Positions 1 to 11,496 of a stretch of 64,000 nt of DNA are shown piece after piece. The notes under the pieces are model-generated. The model searched no databases. It was given only the letters and a program-made list of their open reading frames with translations, and had not been told where the DNA came from. Made by a program: the position numbers and the translations under genes. Position 1 is the first letter of the stretch, and every line of letters starts with the position of its first letter. The DNA comes from Cryptosporidium bovis (taxonomy: Eukaryota; Apicomplexa; Conoidasida; Eucoccidiorida; Cryptosporidiidae): assembly GCA_009768925.2 (NCBI GenBank), contig VHIT02000028.1, positions 62,001 to 126,000 on the forward strand, written 5' to 3'.

Positions 1-2
1 TT

Positions 3-983
3 TACCCTGTACTTCCAATTCCCTCCTTCGAATTCTCACAAGAAAGAAATGTCGACAATCTAAGGAAACAAACGTTTAGATATATCCCGAGAGACAACGT
101 CTCTGTTATTGGGATCCCTTCTGATGTTAATAAGAAATTGGTGAAAATCGAAGACTTCTTAACAAAACATATTTCAGTCCCAAAAGTTCTTATTTTCAGT
201 GAAAAAGGGATTCCACCTACAATCATTCATTCTCTTGCAAATGAATTCAATAAGAAGCTTTTGTTTGGTTTTATTCCAAACTGCAATAGCGATAAAGTTT
301 CAATGGACATCGCGAAGAAGTACAAAATAAACTTATTCCCACGCATAACAATCTATAAGGATAGCTCGAAACCTTTGGAGGTATATAAAGGTGACATAAA
401 GTTCTTGCCACTTTTTGAGTTTTTAAATATTTATGCTGAAACATTTGTTATGGGTGGTGGATTCTCCGATCACGATTCGGGTGACCAGTCGTCCAAACCA
501 TGGTTAATTCAAAAGATACCTGAATTAACGGCTCTGTCATATCATGATGTCTGTGGCAAATACAAGAGCCTATGTGTGATCTACCTGAAAAGTGGGAGTG
601 AGCTTACACGAATTGAGCAGGAAATGCTCGAGGATCTCCAGGAGCTTTTTACCCCTCATATTTCAGGTAGAGGCACTAATTTTAGATGGATGTGGATGGA
701 CATCTCGAATGAACCCGAATACAATAAGCTCTTTAATGCTGATGGACAAGAAATTCTTCTCCCATCCGCAGTTGTCTTGGGAACTAACAAGAGACTAAAA
801 TTTACACGTCTACCTCGAGATATAGAGGGGAATGTGCAGGTAGCAAACAAAGATACCATAAAAGATTTATTGGATAAAGTTACTGGGGGTGACGCTAGGT
901 TTGTTAATGTACCTGGACAAAAGTTGCCAAATTTCTCTAAACGTACTCATGAGGGTTCGAAAGACCAGAAAGACGAATTGTAG
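3..983 (+). CDS. ER-lumenal thioredoxin-fold-like protein with KDEL tail, 5' partial
   Basis: The reading frame is open from the first bases of the window, so the true start lies upstream; 326 residues are visible. The protein ends in KDQKDEL, a KDEL-type ER retrieval signal, so the full protein should carry a signal peptide that is not visible here. The visible part looks like successive thioredoxin-like folds without a CxxC active site: short hydrophobic beta strands alternate with helices (for example around PKVLIFSEKG and NLFPRITIYKD). This layout resembles the C-terminal parts of ER DnaJ/thioredoxin proteins such as the DNAJC10 or DNAJC16 type, but the diagnostic domains are outside the window. 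Inferred role: ER protein folding. The KDEL tail is certain; the family is a guess. Confidence 0.72.
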   Translation, partial: YPVLPIPSFEFSQERNVDNLRKQTFRYIPRDNVSVIGIPSDVNKKLVKIEDFLTKHISVPKVLIFSEKGIPPTIIHSLANEFNKKLLFGFIPNCNSDKVSMDIAKKYKINLFPRITIYKDSSKPLEVYKGDIKFLPLFEFLNIYAETFVMGGGFSDHDSGDQSSKPWLIQKIPELTALSYHDVCGKYKSLCVIYLKSGSELTRIEQEMLEDLQELFTPHISGRGTNFRWMWMDISNEPEYNKLFNADGQEILLPSAVVLGTNKRLKFTRLPRDIEGNVQVANKDTIKDLLDKVTGGDARFVNVPGQKLPNFSKRTHEGSKDQKDEL

Positions 984-2711
984 TTAGTTAATAGGAAATA
1001 ATCTCTTCTATTTTAGGTTCTTAAAATGGAAAAGGTTATGTTTGGAAATTAACACTATTTGAAATTATTTCTAAGACTTTTGTTTCTGTTTCATTTGCCT
1101 TCCATAGTAGTAAGCAGGTTTTTTTCTCGCTGCCCTTGACGAACCTGAGATTACTAACGGTCTAAATTATTATTTGTTCTGCCTGCTTTTCATAGATTTT
1201 TCATAGCTAGTCTAACTCATTGTTGATTCAAGATTTATGGTTCCTGAATTCTAATTACTCCTTGTTAACAGTAATTTGTGACTCGTGCCTGTAAATTTTG
1301 TCCTGACTAACAATTTCAACACATGCACATAAGGTCATTTTATCTGCGACTCTCCACTCAACAAAAAAAAATATTTTATGCAGTATTACAATATTAAATT
1401 TTTATGGTTTTATTTTGGTTTCCAAGTTGTCACAAATGTTTGAAAGAATCATCTTGAATTTTCAAATTGGTTTCCACCGTATCCACTAAATCTGACGCGA
1501 TTCTCGAGTAAATATTTTCTTAGGGTTAATCCATAAATTTATCTATAAATAGAAAGAATATTAATAAAAATCATACTGTTCAATGATCATTGAGTATTAT
1601 GGTTATTAAATAAATTAATATTTTTGTTCTTGAAAATGACGAATTTTATCATTAAAGGTTTTAATAAATATCTAAACTTAACTCATGCTAATTATTTGAT
1701 ATATTTTCTCTCGAAACTTTTTATATAAGTTTAACTGTTACTTAACTGACTATTCGTCTAATATCATTATCAAAAACATCAAAGTATTATATTTAGGCAA
1801 ATACTTTATCCAATGAGTCATCTCTTTGAAATCAATAAAAATTTGTAATTATCACAAATTTATTCTATATATTAATATTGTAATCATTATATTAAAAAAT
1901 ATTATTGATAACATCTATATAAACTAAATCCACCTTTTACACGAATATCAAATATTTTTTTCTTTTTTCTTTAATTAGTTTTAATAAATAAATTATACAT
2001 AATTTATATTAACAATTATCATTCCAACTAATAACTTATTTCATTAGAAAAAATGCGTAAATTTTTCAGAAATATATAACATGTATTTATATAGCTGTAG
2101 TTTTGTTCTGTGGAATAACTAAAATGCCTTAAGATAGTTAAAAAACAGTAATAACGAAAATTAGTTCAATTCAAATTGTTAGTTATTACAACTCAGTTAA
2201 AGGAATTCATACTCCTTATAAAATAACTTTGCCTTTGTCTCAATTGAAGCAAACAAATAAGTCATATTTACAGGAATTGAAAACCTACTTTTGAATTTAC
2301 AAGTAATATTTTTTTATCTACTATCTTAGGTATGTTATTTTATTTTTAATTAGTACTTCACTACATATAGCATTCATCTTATTCGATTTTTTCTATAAAT
2401 CAATATACAATCAAATGTGTTTAAATCTGTCTCAATTTTTTTTTGGAAAATGATAATTTTGATTTTTCAAATAATATTGTTAGACAAATAAAACCCTGAT
2501 TTTATTCAGGTTAAACCTACAAATTAACGTGTTCAAAGCTTAAGCCACAATAAGCACAAGCTGATATCTATAATTACTTCATATGTTTTTTAGACATTAA
2601 TCTGATGAGAAAAATACAAAAAAATAGTTGTATTTATCTGGGTTTAACTAGACATTACATTCAACAAAAAATATAAATTAAACAATTATTATTTAAAAAA
2701 CATTTCCTACT
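984..2711. other. Long convergent intergenic region, 1.7 kb, no gene found
   Basis: This lies between the stop codons of two convergent genes. The first 350 bp are mixed in composition and T-rich; from about 1370 the sequence is extremely AT-rich, with many stops in all frames. I see no tRNA, no long reading frame and no recognisable small RNA. It is far longer than every other convergent gap in the window. A small imperfect hairpin sits at 2492-2512. Confidence 0.6.
2492..2512. repeat. Small inverted repeat (hairpin) with one bulge
   Basis: AACCCTGA is followed after 6 nt by TCAGGTT, which would form a 7-bp stem with one bulged C. It lies about 200 bp beyond the stop codon of the minus-strand gene. 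It could be a chance hairpin; no function is claimed. Confidence 0.25.
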
Positions 2712-5700
2712 TTATTGAACCGTCTGAATTTTATTTTGTATATAATTTAATATTATCATATATTCGTGTTGGTTATTTTTTTGAAAAAATTCTTCTATCA
2801 ATTTAATAAGATCTTTTCTTTCCATAATGTAATTGTGAAATAAATTTGATATACTTAACCACCAAAGAGAAATTAATGTGAAAATTGAAATATTATTATA
2901 CTCTTCGTTGGTGATTTTTTCATTCTTATTCAAATGTTTCTCGAGAACATAATCTAGTATTGAAGCAATTGAATTGAATCTAAAAGATTCTGAATATATA
3001 AGATCATCTTCATTAAAAAAGCAACCTGAAGATCTAAACGTTAAAATAATATAATATATAGGATGTCTTAATTTTTCGACTGGAAATATCCTTTTAATCT
3101 CTTTAATTCGTCTTTCACCCATGAAATTTGAGTAATCTATAATTAATGTGTCATAGATAAAATTAATGTTAGCAATTTCAATAAAATTGAGAGGGTAATC
3201 CAAATAAAAAAATTTGACAACTGAGTTATAAATAATATAACTAAGTATCTCCGGAATAAGTATCTTATGTGATATTTTCCCTTCTCTGATTGATAAATCA
3301 GTAGGAAAATCACTGATCTTTGAAACAACAGTAATTAAAAAAATAAGGGTGTTTTCTTGAAAATTTGTTGAATCGTAAAGTACTTTCAATTTTTCATTTA
3401 GTGGCACGAACCAATATTTAAAAAACAAATAAAATAGTCCTTGTTTTTCATTGGGTGAATAAAAGTAAGCTTCAAAGAGACGGATTAAGGACTCAGAAAT
3501 GGTTGAGAATAACTGAAATTTTAGGATGTTGCTACATTCGCAACAATTTACAATTTTAGATATAATACTCATCTTCATTTCCAAAGATAATAATAGGTCG
3601 TCTGTCCCACTTATTAATGTTTTAAGAAAATAAAAAGAAAAAGATATTTTTGTCTTGTTTTTCAAAAAAGATAATACCTCCTTTAAAATTAGAGAGATAA
3701 ATTTGTTTGAAATAGTTGTCCAATTTGGAATTGTAGAAATTATCTTTTTTTGAATTTTAAACGGTAAATAAGAAATTATACTACATTGTTCATTATTTGG
3801 AAATTTTATTGATATTATAAATAATGACATCAAACCCTTGGACACGTCGAGTGTGAGACTTTCATCTTTGACGCTGCAAGCCATGTTATCGGTAAAGTAA
3901 TCACAAATTACGGTAAACAAGTTGCAAATGATATTTATTGGTAATTTTTTTCTTTCATTAATTGACAAATTAAACAATATATAAATTAATTTTGGGACTC
4001 TAGATATAAATAGTCTTGCCAATAAAATTTCATTTTTTGTTGGCTCATTTTTCCTTGTCAAATTTAGACATCGTGAATTAGTGTAAAACACAATTCTCTC
4101 CAATATATTCCAATGTGAGTACTTACCATAAAAAATGTACTCTTGTCTATAACCTATTTTATTAAAAATAAGAGGGAAAATAATCAAAGTATTAAATATA
4201 AAGATAGTGAATTGTTTATTATTATAAATCCATTCGTCTTTTCCTACAAATATAACAATCAACAAACTTAGGATTATGTCACCAAATTTCATTTTCTCAC
4301 ATGATAGATCTAAAGAAATAGATGATGTACATAATAAATTGTTTATTTGGTCGACGTCTTCTTTAGTAAACGGGTTATTTATTTCTAAATCGTTAAAATT
4401 TGAATTCCTCGAACTAAATATAATTTTTTGAAGATTCAAAAAAACATTTAACAACTCAAAAAAAATATATTTTTCTGGTGTGCAAAATTCCTTAATTGAA
4501 CTTGTTTCATCAAAGTTAATGTTCATAGTTTCAATTTCTAACAAGAAGATTTTGTGGAAGATATTTGATTGATTCTCTCCAAATAAGTCCTTTTTATAGT
4601 AATTTCCAAAGTAAAGATATTTTTTTATAAATTCATAGAAAAGATGGACAAAGTCATTAATAATTACGTTTTGTTCTGTAATAATATAAGCCACATGTGA
4701 TGAGAAGAGTTTGATGAGAGATAGAGACTCAATTAAAAATATTGATTCCTTTTCTTCAAATGTGGGATTACTTACAATTTCTTTATGTAGTTTTTTAAAT
4801 GAATTTAAAATTTTTATGACTTTCGATAGGTTCGAATCAAAATTAAAGTCCAATTTAGAAATATAATATAATGTAATTAGTACTGAAGAAGTTAAAAATG
4901 ACATAATCGAATCTAGATCATTTGGAATATCAGGCGGAATATTAGGAATCAAGGCCCTCTTTATTTTAATACCGTATTTTTCGTTCTTTTCTCTTTTATT
5001 TCCATTAATATTAAAAATAGAGGTGGATATATTGTCGTATTTTTGTTCTCTCTTAGAAATAACTTCAAATGAAAGATTGATAATAATATCGTATAATTCT
5101 GTTGTGATGCTCTTTATGCTTGATAAGTTAGCATATAAAGAGAACTCATCATTCTCAGTATTCAAAAATATTTGACGAACTATTTCTCTAACAATTGAAA
5201 TAACAATGTACATTCCATTAAATGTTCTACATAAATCTGTATTTGCAATTCTGCAAACCAATGGGGACCAACCAAGAATGTACTTTAAATTAATGAACTT
5301 TTTTTTGTAACCTCCGAAATCAGAAAATAAGTAATCATTCAAAAATGATAGTCCATCAAGCCTAATATCACTCCTTACGTGAGAAAGGGTATTTTTAATT
5401 TGCATATATAAAAAGTCTGAAAACGGAGAAACGAAACGAATGTTACCAGCATTGAGAAGTTCTAGAGTGATTTTGTAAGTTAATTTTCTAACTTGAGAAT
5501 CGACATCAACCCAACATGTTGAGATAGTACTTATTACCCTGTCAATATTTTCATGAATAATTTCAGGGTTAGATTTCAATATCTTGAACAAATCGTCTGC
5601 TACTTGCCTTCTGCAGTGTTCATTGTTCTGAAAAACAGAATTAAGCCTATCATTTAAAAGCATATGACATTTTGAATATTTATTCGCTTTGTCGTCAGAA

Positions 5701-5828
5701 GCTGACTTTTGGAAGGGAACTCTTATTCTCTTACTTTCAACTTGTGTTTCAGTCGAATTAAACGAATGTAAATTGGAGTTTAAATGAGGTCTCTTCTTTT
5801 TATTTGACCTTTCCTCTTTAATTACCAT
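2712..5828 (-). CDS. Ipi1/TEX10-like pre-rRNA processing protein
   Basis: Protein of 1038 residues. I use the ATG at 5828, because the frame continues a little upstream only from a TTG. A basic KKKRPH stretch near the N-terminus looks like a nuclear localisation signal. The best clue is at about residues 110-170, where helical repeats contain VRSDIRLDGLSFLNDYL, the signature of the Ipi1/TEX10 N-terminal domain. In yeast and human, Ipi1/TEX10 is part of the Rix1 complex, which matures the 60S subunit by acting on ITS2 and Rea1. The remainder is a long, Ile/Asn-rich, alpha-helical solenoid without other motifs. It is longer than yeast Ipi1 and close to TEX10 in size. The family call rests on one motif region, so confidence is moderate. 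Confidence 0.62.
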   Translation of the reverse strand: MVIKEERSNKKKRPHLNSNLHSFNSTETQVESKRIRVPFQKSASDDKANKYSKCHMLLNDRLNSVFQNNEHCRRQVADDLFKILKSNPEIIHENIDRVISTISTCWVDVDSQVRKLTYKITLELLNAGNIRFVSPFSDFLYMQIKNTLSHVRSDIRLDGLSFLNDYLFSDFGGYKKKFINLKYILGWSPLVCRIANTDLCRTFNGMYIVISIVREIVRQIFLNTENDEFSLYANLSSIKSITTELYDIIINLSFEVISKREQKYDNISTSIFNINGNKREKNEKYGIKIKRALIPNIPPDIPNDLDSIMSFLTSSVLITLYYISKLDFNFDSNLSKVIKILNSFKKLHKEIVSNPTFEEKESIFLIESLSLIKLFSSHVAYIITEQNVIINDFVHLFYEFIKKYLYFGNYYKKDLFGENQSNIFHKIFLLEIETMNINFDETSSIKEFCTPEKYIFFELLNVFLNLQKIIFSSRNSNFNDLEINNPFTKEDVDQINNLLCTSSISLDLSCEKMKFGDIILSLLIVIFVGKDEWIYNNKQFTIFIFNTLIIFPLIFNKIGYRQEYIFYGKYSHWNILERIVFYTNSRCLNLTRKNEPTKNEILLARLFISRVPKLIYILFNLSINERKKLPINIICNLFTVICDYFTDNMACSVKDESLTLDVSKGLMSLFIISIKFPNNEQCSIISYLPFKIQKKIISTIPNWTTISNKFISLILKEVLSFLKNKTKISFSFYFLKTLISGTDDLLLSLEMKMSIISKIVNCCECSNILKFQLFSTISESLIRLFEAYFYSPNEKQGLFYLFFKYWFVPLNEKLKVLYDSTNFQENTLIFLITVVSKISDFPTDLSIREGKISHKILIPEILSYIIYNSVVKFFYLDYPLNFIEIANINFIYDTLIIDYSNFMGERRIKEIKRIFPVEKLRHPIYYIILTFRSSGCFFNEDDLIYSESFRFNSIASILDYVLEKHLNKNEKITNEEYNNISIFTLISLWWLSISNLFHNYIMERKDLIKLIEEFFQKNNQHEYMIILNYIQNKIQTVQ

Positions 5829-6058
5829 GGTCAATATTTGAAAAGAGAGAAGCTGATTTGTCAAAAATAATACAAAACCTCAATTTCGTAGAAAATGCCG
5901 GAATAAATAACAGAGTTAAAAGTAAAATAGGAGTAATATCATTTTACGATGGTAAATATGAAATAATACTTAATTTATAAATCCACAAATAAATACGACC
6001 TAACAAATAGGTTCTTATAAGGTATTTAAGTCCTAAAATTATTTTGCGGCTTGCAATT

Positions 6059-7093
<1,035 letters not shown>

Positions 7094-7243
7094 TTTCCAT
7101 ATGCTTTATTCTCAAGAGTATTATCAATATAAAAGTAAAATATTAAACTTTGAACCTGAAGAATAGGAATATTTCGATACTATGGTTTATGACATCGAGA
7201 CAATTAGCGGGCAATTAATCAAGTTGAATCTAAATTCAACTTT

Positions 7244-7272
7244 GGGGGGGAGGTGGAGGAGGGGTAGGAAGG
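7244..7272 (+). promoter_or_regulatory. G-rich tract upstream of the DnaJ gene
   Basis: Runs of 7, 2, 2, 4, 2 and 2 G occur within 29 nt in otherwise AT-rich DNA. The tract lies between the DnaJ start (7093) and the stop of the next minus-strand gene (7368), so it is in the DnaJ 5' flank. It could form a two-layer G-quadruplex, or act like the G-box known upstream of Plasmodium heat-shock genes. Both ideas are inference. Confidence 0.35.
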
Positions 7273-7367
7273 CAGAATTAAAGTTGTCTATTATTTTTTT
7301 AGCTTTTGATTAAATTTTATTTCGCTAATTTACACATATCTTGAGATGCTTGAAGCAAACTATAACG

Positions 7368-8472
7368 TTATTCTTGTTTTATCGCCAGATCGATTTTGGA
7401 GGTTATCAATTTTTTTTTTGTATTTTCATTTAGTGCAACAAAAAATGGATTGACCATACTTTCTTTGTTGTAAACTAAGGGTTCCTCGATTGAAAATTCC
7501 GGAACTTCTCCTAACTCTGAAACACTAACTTTATAGATTTCGCCACATGTCTGCTTTATTATGATATGGCATGCACATGTATCCCATTCCATACACTTCA
7601 AGAACCTCGGATAGACGTCGGCGTTTCCCTCGATCATTTCTATAAATTTTATCGACGAACCCCGTGAATTCGTAACGTTATTTGGAAAATGTTTTTCAAC
7701 AAAAGCTCTAAAAAGCGAGTCCTTACTACTTGGTGAGCTTATAACTCTTACTACATTAATTTCGCTCTTTTCAGAAATATTTTTCGAAATAAACTCTATA
7801 ATAGTCTCATCGCAAATAAGATTTGAAGCAGCTTTAGTTGTTATTTTATATGTGCCATTTAAATTTTTGTTTGAGATATAGGCTGTACCTTCAACCGGAA
7901 CACAGACAAGGCCAAGTGTCGGAACACCACACTCTGCTAATCCAATGTTTACAGTAAATTCACCATTTCTTTTTATGAACTCCTTCGTTCCGTCGAGGGG
8001 ATCAACAAACCAACAGGCCCTAAAAGTATTAGTGATGGTGAAATGATTTTCATTTTGACACTTACTTGTAGCTTTTTCTTATTTCCCATTCAGCAATTTC
8101 TGACTCCTCCGAAATAACCGGTATTTTTGGCCATTTGGAAACGAGTTGGGTACAAATAAACTCATTTGCTTTCAAATCAGCAACTGTAACAGGTGAATTG
8201 TCGGAATTTTTGTACTTGATGCCCCATTTTTTATCGTCGAAATCATTGTAAATGTTCATAATTATTTTCGATGCATTGAATCCTATTCTAACGAGGTCAA
8301 TAAGAGAAATCTCTGCAAGTTCAAGAGATTCAACATTGTAACACAATTCATTAAATATATTGAATAGCGACATTCTATTTGGATTTAATTTTTGATGAAT
8401 TCTAGTTATTTTTTTTTGTTTGCAGCAATCTATTCCAAACAAAGCGGTAGTAAAGGTGGGTGAAGTATGCAT
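7368..8472 (-). CDS. 3'(2'),5'-bisphosphate nucleotidase (Hal2/BPNT1/CysQ family), two exons
   Basis: Exons 8066-8472 and 7368-8019 are separated by a 46-nt intron (8020-8065, donor GTAAGT, acceptor TTTTAG, CTAAT-type branch site) and give 352 residues. Splicing restores YKACWFVDPLDGT. The metal-binding motifs of the inositol monophosphatase superfamily are present: ISEESE at 120-125, DPLDGT at 142-147, and a C-terminal WDTCACH (from the usual WDxxA). Hal2-type enzymes hydrolyse 3'-phosphoadenosine 5'-phosphate to AMP and are the targets of lithium. The enzyme would clear PAP made by sulfotransferases or by phosphopantetheine transfer. An internal ATG at 8373 (MSLFNIF) gives a length closer to the usual N-terminus and may be the real start; the extra 33 residues may be leader or UTR. 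Confidence 0.88.
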
Positions 8473-8513
8473 GAAAAAAAATATTCGAAAAAGATTTAAA
8501 TTCTATTTCTACC

Positions 8514-9209
8514 TCAGTCAAAAAACAACAAATATAACATAATTCCCACTCCAATCAAAATGGAAATGTTTGATATAAGTTTACTCCTAAACTCATTGTC
8601 TGAATACATCAATTTAGTTCAAAGATGTGTTTTTGTTAACTTACTATTAGAGTATTGAAATGCTCTCTGAAACTCATATAGAAAGAAACGTTGAGAGACA
8701 ACTAGACCAATAAGTGTATATATAGGATTTCCAAATATTGTGAGAAGTGATAAGCTTGAAAGGTTAAAAGTAAAATCTGTGTTTGGAAAGGTCCTTTGTG
8801 AGTAATCGTTTCGCTCTCGTTGTCTCGGTTCAGGCCTTTCTGCTCTAGGCCTCGGTTTAGTTTTTTTTCTTGGATCAGAACTATCACTCCCTCTTCCATA
8901 CAGTGGTATTACATTTTCTTGCGTAACACCTGCCTTACAAACTGGGCAATCACCATACCCCCTATCTAACCATAAATAAATACAATTCCAACAATACTAA
9001 AAGTGGCATAAAAAACTATCTAAAGTTAAGTTGTGAAAACTTACCAGATGTCCACATCTAGTAACCACAGGTTCGAATGCATTTTCAAAACAAATATTGC
9101 ATTCAAAACTACTTGATGGAATCGATGATTCATGTTTATTTGATATATTTTCGCTAGAATTTAGTGTTTTAATCTTTGACTTGTCCACATTATTATGAAT
9201 CCCTTCCAT
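8514..9209 (-). CDS. RNF5/RNF185-like membrane RING E3 ubiquitin ligase, three exons
   Basis: Exons 9045-9209, 8645-8996 and 8514-8599 (introns of 48 and 45 nt, both with donor GTAAGT) join into a 200-residue protein. The C3HC4 RING at about 37-80 begins with CNICFENAF. The first splice rebuilds CGHLYCWNCIYLWLDRG, and the RING ends with CPVCKAG, the exact spacing of RNF5/RNF185. The second splice adds a hydrophobic C-terminal segment, ILIGVGIMLYLLFF, as expected for the membrane anchor of this family. An earlier weaker hydrophobic stretch lies at about 145-160. Known relatives sit in the ER membrane and work in ER-associated degradation. Length matches human RNF185 (about 190). The unspliced frames end early and are not real C-termini. 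Confidence 0.9.
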
Positions 9210-9766
9210 TGTTTAACTAGTCTTATATATTAATACCAATTGAAGAATACTATCATTTTGTGTCTGCAATGAATCTTACTTTTTTTTTCAAGCGGGAATG
9301 ATTTGATGATTTCATATTTATAATGTGAAAAAAACTCATGAAACTAATTTCACATATAACTACAAATATTATTACATATTAATGTATGAAATGCGTTAAA
9401 TGAATTGTGGAGTTATTTTTATTTTTAAATTATGAATTGTTTTCATGAAGTCACGCGTAATTTTAGTAATTATTATGTACAGGAATGTTAATTTTTAACT
9501 AGATAAATTTCAAAATATCATATCTCAATACTCTTTTCACATATATATTTAATCTTTAAACATGTTAAACTTTTTTTTCAGACTATAATATTCTCAGAAT
9601 TTTGGAAATAGTAAGTTATGGAGACGAATCGATATATTAAAGTGCAACGCTTCATGTTTCAAGTGGACAAAGTGCATGCATGCACCAAAAATTACGTATT
9701 GGTTAAATTATTATGAAGATAAGAATCTAGGCAATAATCTAAAAAAAGATAAAGAAGTTATTAATA
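9210..9766. promoter_or_regulatory. Divergent promoter region between the RING ligase and NDR kinase genes
   Basis: This 557-bp AT-rich region separates two divergent start codons. Its one clear element is a 12-nt run of overlapping TGCATGCA at 9673-9684. I see no RNA gene or additional exon in it. Confidence 0.5.
9673..9684 (+). promoter_or_regulatory. Double TGCATGCA motif (candidate ApiAP2 site)
   Basis: TGCATGCATGCA is a palindromic run containing two overlapping TGCATGCA sites, 83 bp upstream of the proposed kinase start. TGCATGCA-like sequences are known targets of apicomplexan AP2 transcription factors; use at this site is inferred. Confidence 0.45.
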
Positions 9767-11414
9767 ATGAATAATAACACAAAAAGGTAGGTCTTACTTC
9801 ATTGAAAAAAACTATCGGGTTTTTGTTCATCGAAAATTCCTTTACTCATTGATAAATTAATTACTTGAAGAACAAACAAAATAACACTTCTTGACAATAT
9901 TGAGAATCTTAAACAAAGCATACTACTGAATAAGTCGTCAATTGAATCTAATTACATCGAAAGATGCAGGAGGAATTCGGACATTAATTCGGAAAACGAA
10001 CAAGATTTAAGACTGATGTGAGTTAGATTTTTTAAATATAAGATTAATTGATTTTTAGATGTTAATTAACGTTAAACCTTCAGGAGGAAAAGAATTTCAA
10101 TTAGAGACTTTAGAATATTAAAGCCAATAGGTGCAGGCGCATTCGGAATTATTAGACTTGCTGAGTGTAGGCATACTGGAAATGTTTATGCACTAAAACA
10201 AATGAGAAAAAGCATAATAAGAACAAAAAATCAACTTGAAAGAATTTACAATGAAAGGGCATTGCTTGTGAAAAATGCCTCTGATTTTGTTGTGAAGTTG
10301 TTCTATACATTTCAAGATGAAAAACATCTTTATCAAGTAATGGAGTATCTTCCAGGTGGTGACTTGATGTCTTATTTGATAAAGTATGATAAATTTACTG
10401 AGGAAGATACGAAGTTCTATATGGCGCAGTTAGTTCATGCTGTTGACTTGGTTCATCAACTAGGATTTGTGCATAGAGACGTGAAGCCAGATAATATAGT
10501 ACTCGATTCCAAAGGACATCTTAAACTACTTGATTTCGGTCTCTGCAAATTCGCACCAGGAATTGAGGGGGAAACAGCTCTTAATAGAGAATTTGGCGCA
10601 GATATCAAAGGTTTTGGAAGAGATGTAGTTACTGAAATACAAGAAACTGATGAATTAGTTGATGAAAAAAGACAAGAAATAAACACTTTTGATAACTCAT
10701 TCAGCAAGAGACCTAAGGAAAAAGATTACACGAATAAGTATTCAAGTAAAAACGTCGATATTAAAAAAACCAATTCACTTAAGCACTTGGATAGAAAAAC
10801 AATTCATTCAACAGTCGGAACACCACAATACATGGCACCCGAAATATTTCTTAGACAAGGATACACACACCTTGTTGATTGGTGGAGTGTTGGAATTCTG
10901 ATGTATGAATGTTTATATGGAGGAGTTCCGTTCAATGATGATACACACAATCCGATAAAAGTTGCTATAAAGGTGATGCAATGGGAGAAATTATTACTAC
11001 TGCCGCATCCTTGCAGGCAAATTTCCCCGGAGGCTCTTGATCTGCTAAAAAACCTTTTGTGTCATCCTTCAAAAAGGTTTGATGGTGAACAAATCAAAAA
11101 ACATCCTTTTTTTAATGGTAAGTGTGCGTTGTGCTCTTAAATTTTCAGTTTTAATTTTTTTAGAGATTGATTGGGATCGTTTAAGGGAAGCTTCTGCTCC
11201 ATTTGGAAAAACAGTTCCGGAAACTATTATTCGAAAAAATAAGACGCTAAACGATAATTGTTCGGATAATTCCATCGATGAATCCCCAAATATATCGAAG
11301 TTCGGAATCCAGGGGTCTTCCCTCGTTGACTTAAATTTCTTAGATTATACATTCAGAAATATTGAAAAAGGAGACTCGATAACTTTCAGTGAGGCAATAA
11401 AAATGTGTGGGTAG
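9767..11414 (+). CDS. NDR/LATS-like AGC serine/threonine kinase, four exons
   Basis: Proposed exons are 9767-9786, 9871-10017, 10084-11117 and 11164-11414, giving 483 residues. The last two introns (66 and 46 nt) are well supported by frame and motif; the first intron (84 nt) and the 20-nt start exon are a frame-consistent guess. The kinase begins RISIRDFRILKPIGAGAFG; the catalytic loop is HRDVKPDN, followed by DFGLCK. A roughly 70-residue insert separates DFG from GTPQYMAPE, as in NDR/LATS kinases. The last exon supplies the AGC tail with hydrophobic motif FLDYTF, matching the NDR phospho-Thr site. NDR kinases act with Mob1 in morphogenesis and division; no Mob gene is in the window. A basic N-terminal region precedes the kinase, where Mob binds in relatives. 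Confidence 0.85.
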
Positions 11415-11496
11415 TGAACTTATAAAACAAATACAAAGTTGATGAACATAGGGTAATAAATTCAAAGTATTATAACAAATCAAACATATGAGCCTA

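Noticed and set aside
138-983. A start codon for the first gene at 138
   Set aside because: Position 138 is TTG; the frame is open to the window edge, so the gene is 5'-truncated by the window.
1020-1380. Possible spliced non-coding RNA with TACTAAC-like sites near 1153 and 1307
   Set aside because: Donor and acceptor choices are arbitrary without a frame to test them; left as part of the unexplained gap.
8997-9209. Unspliced 70-residue RING ORF ending LDSFLCHF
   Set aside because: Read-through into an intron; splicing gives the CGHLYCWNCI RING core.
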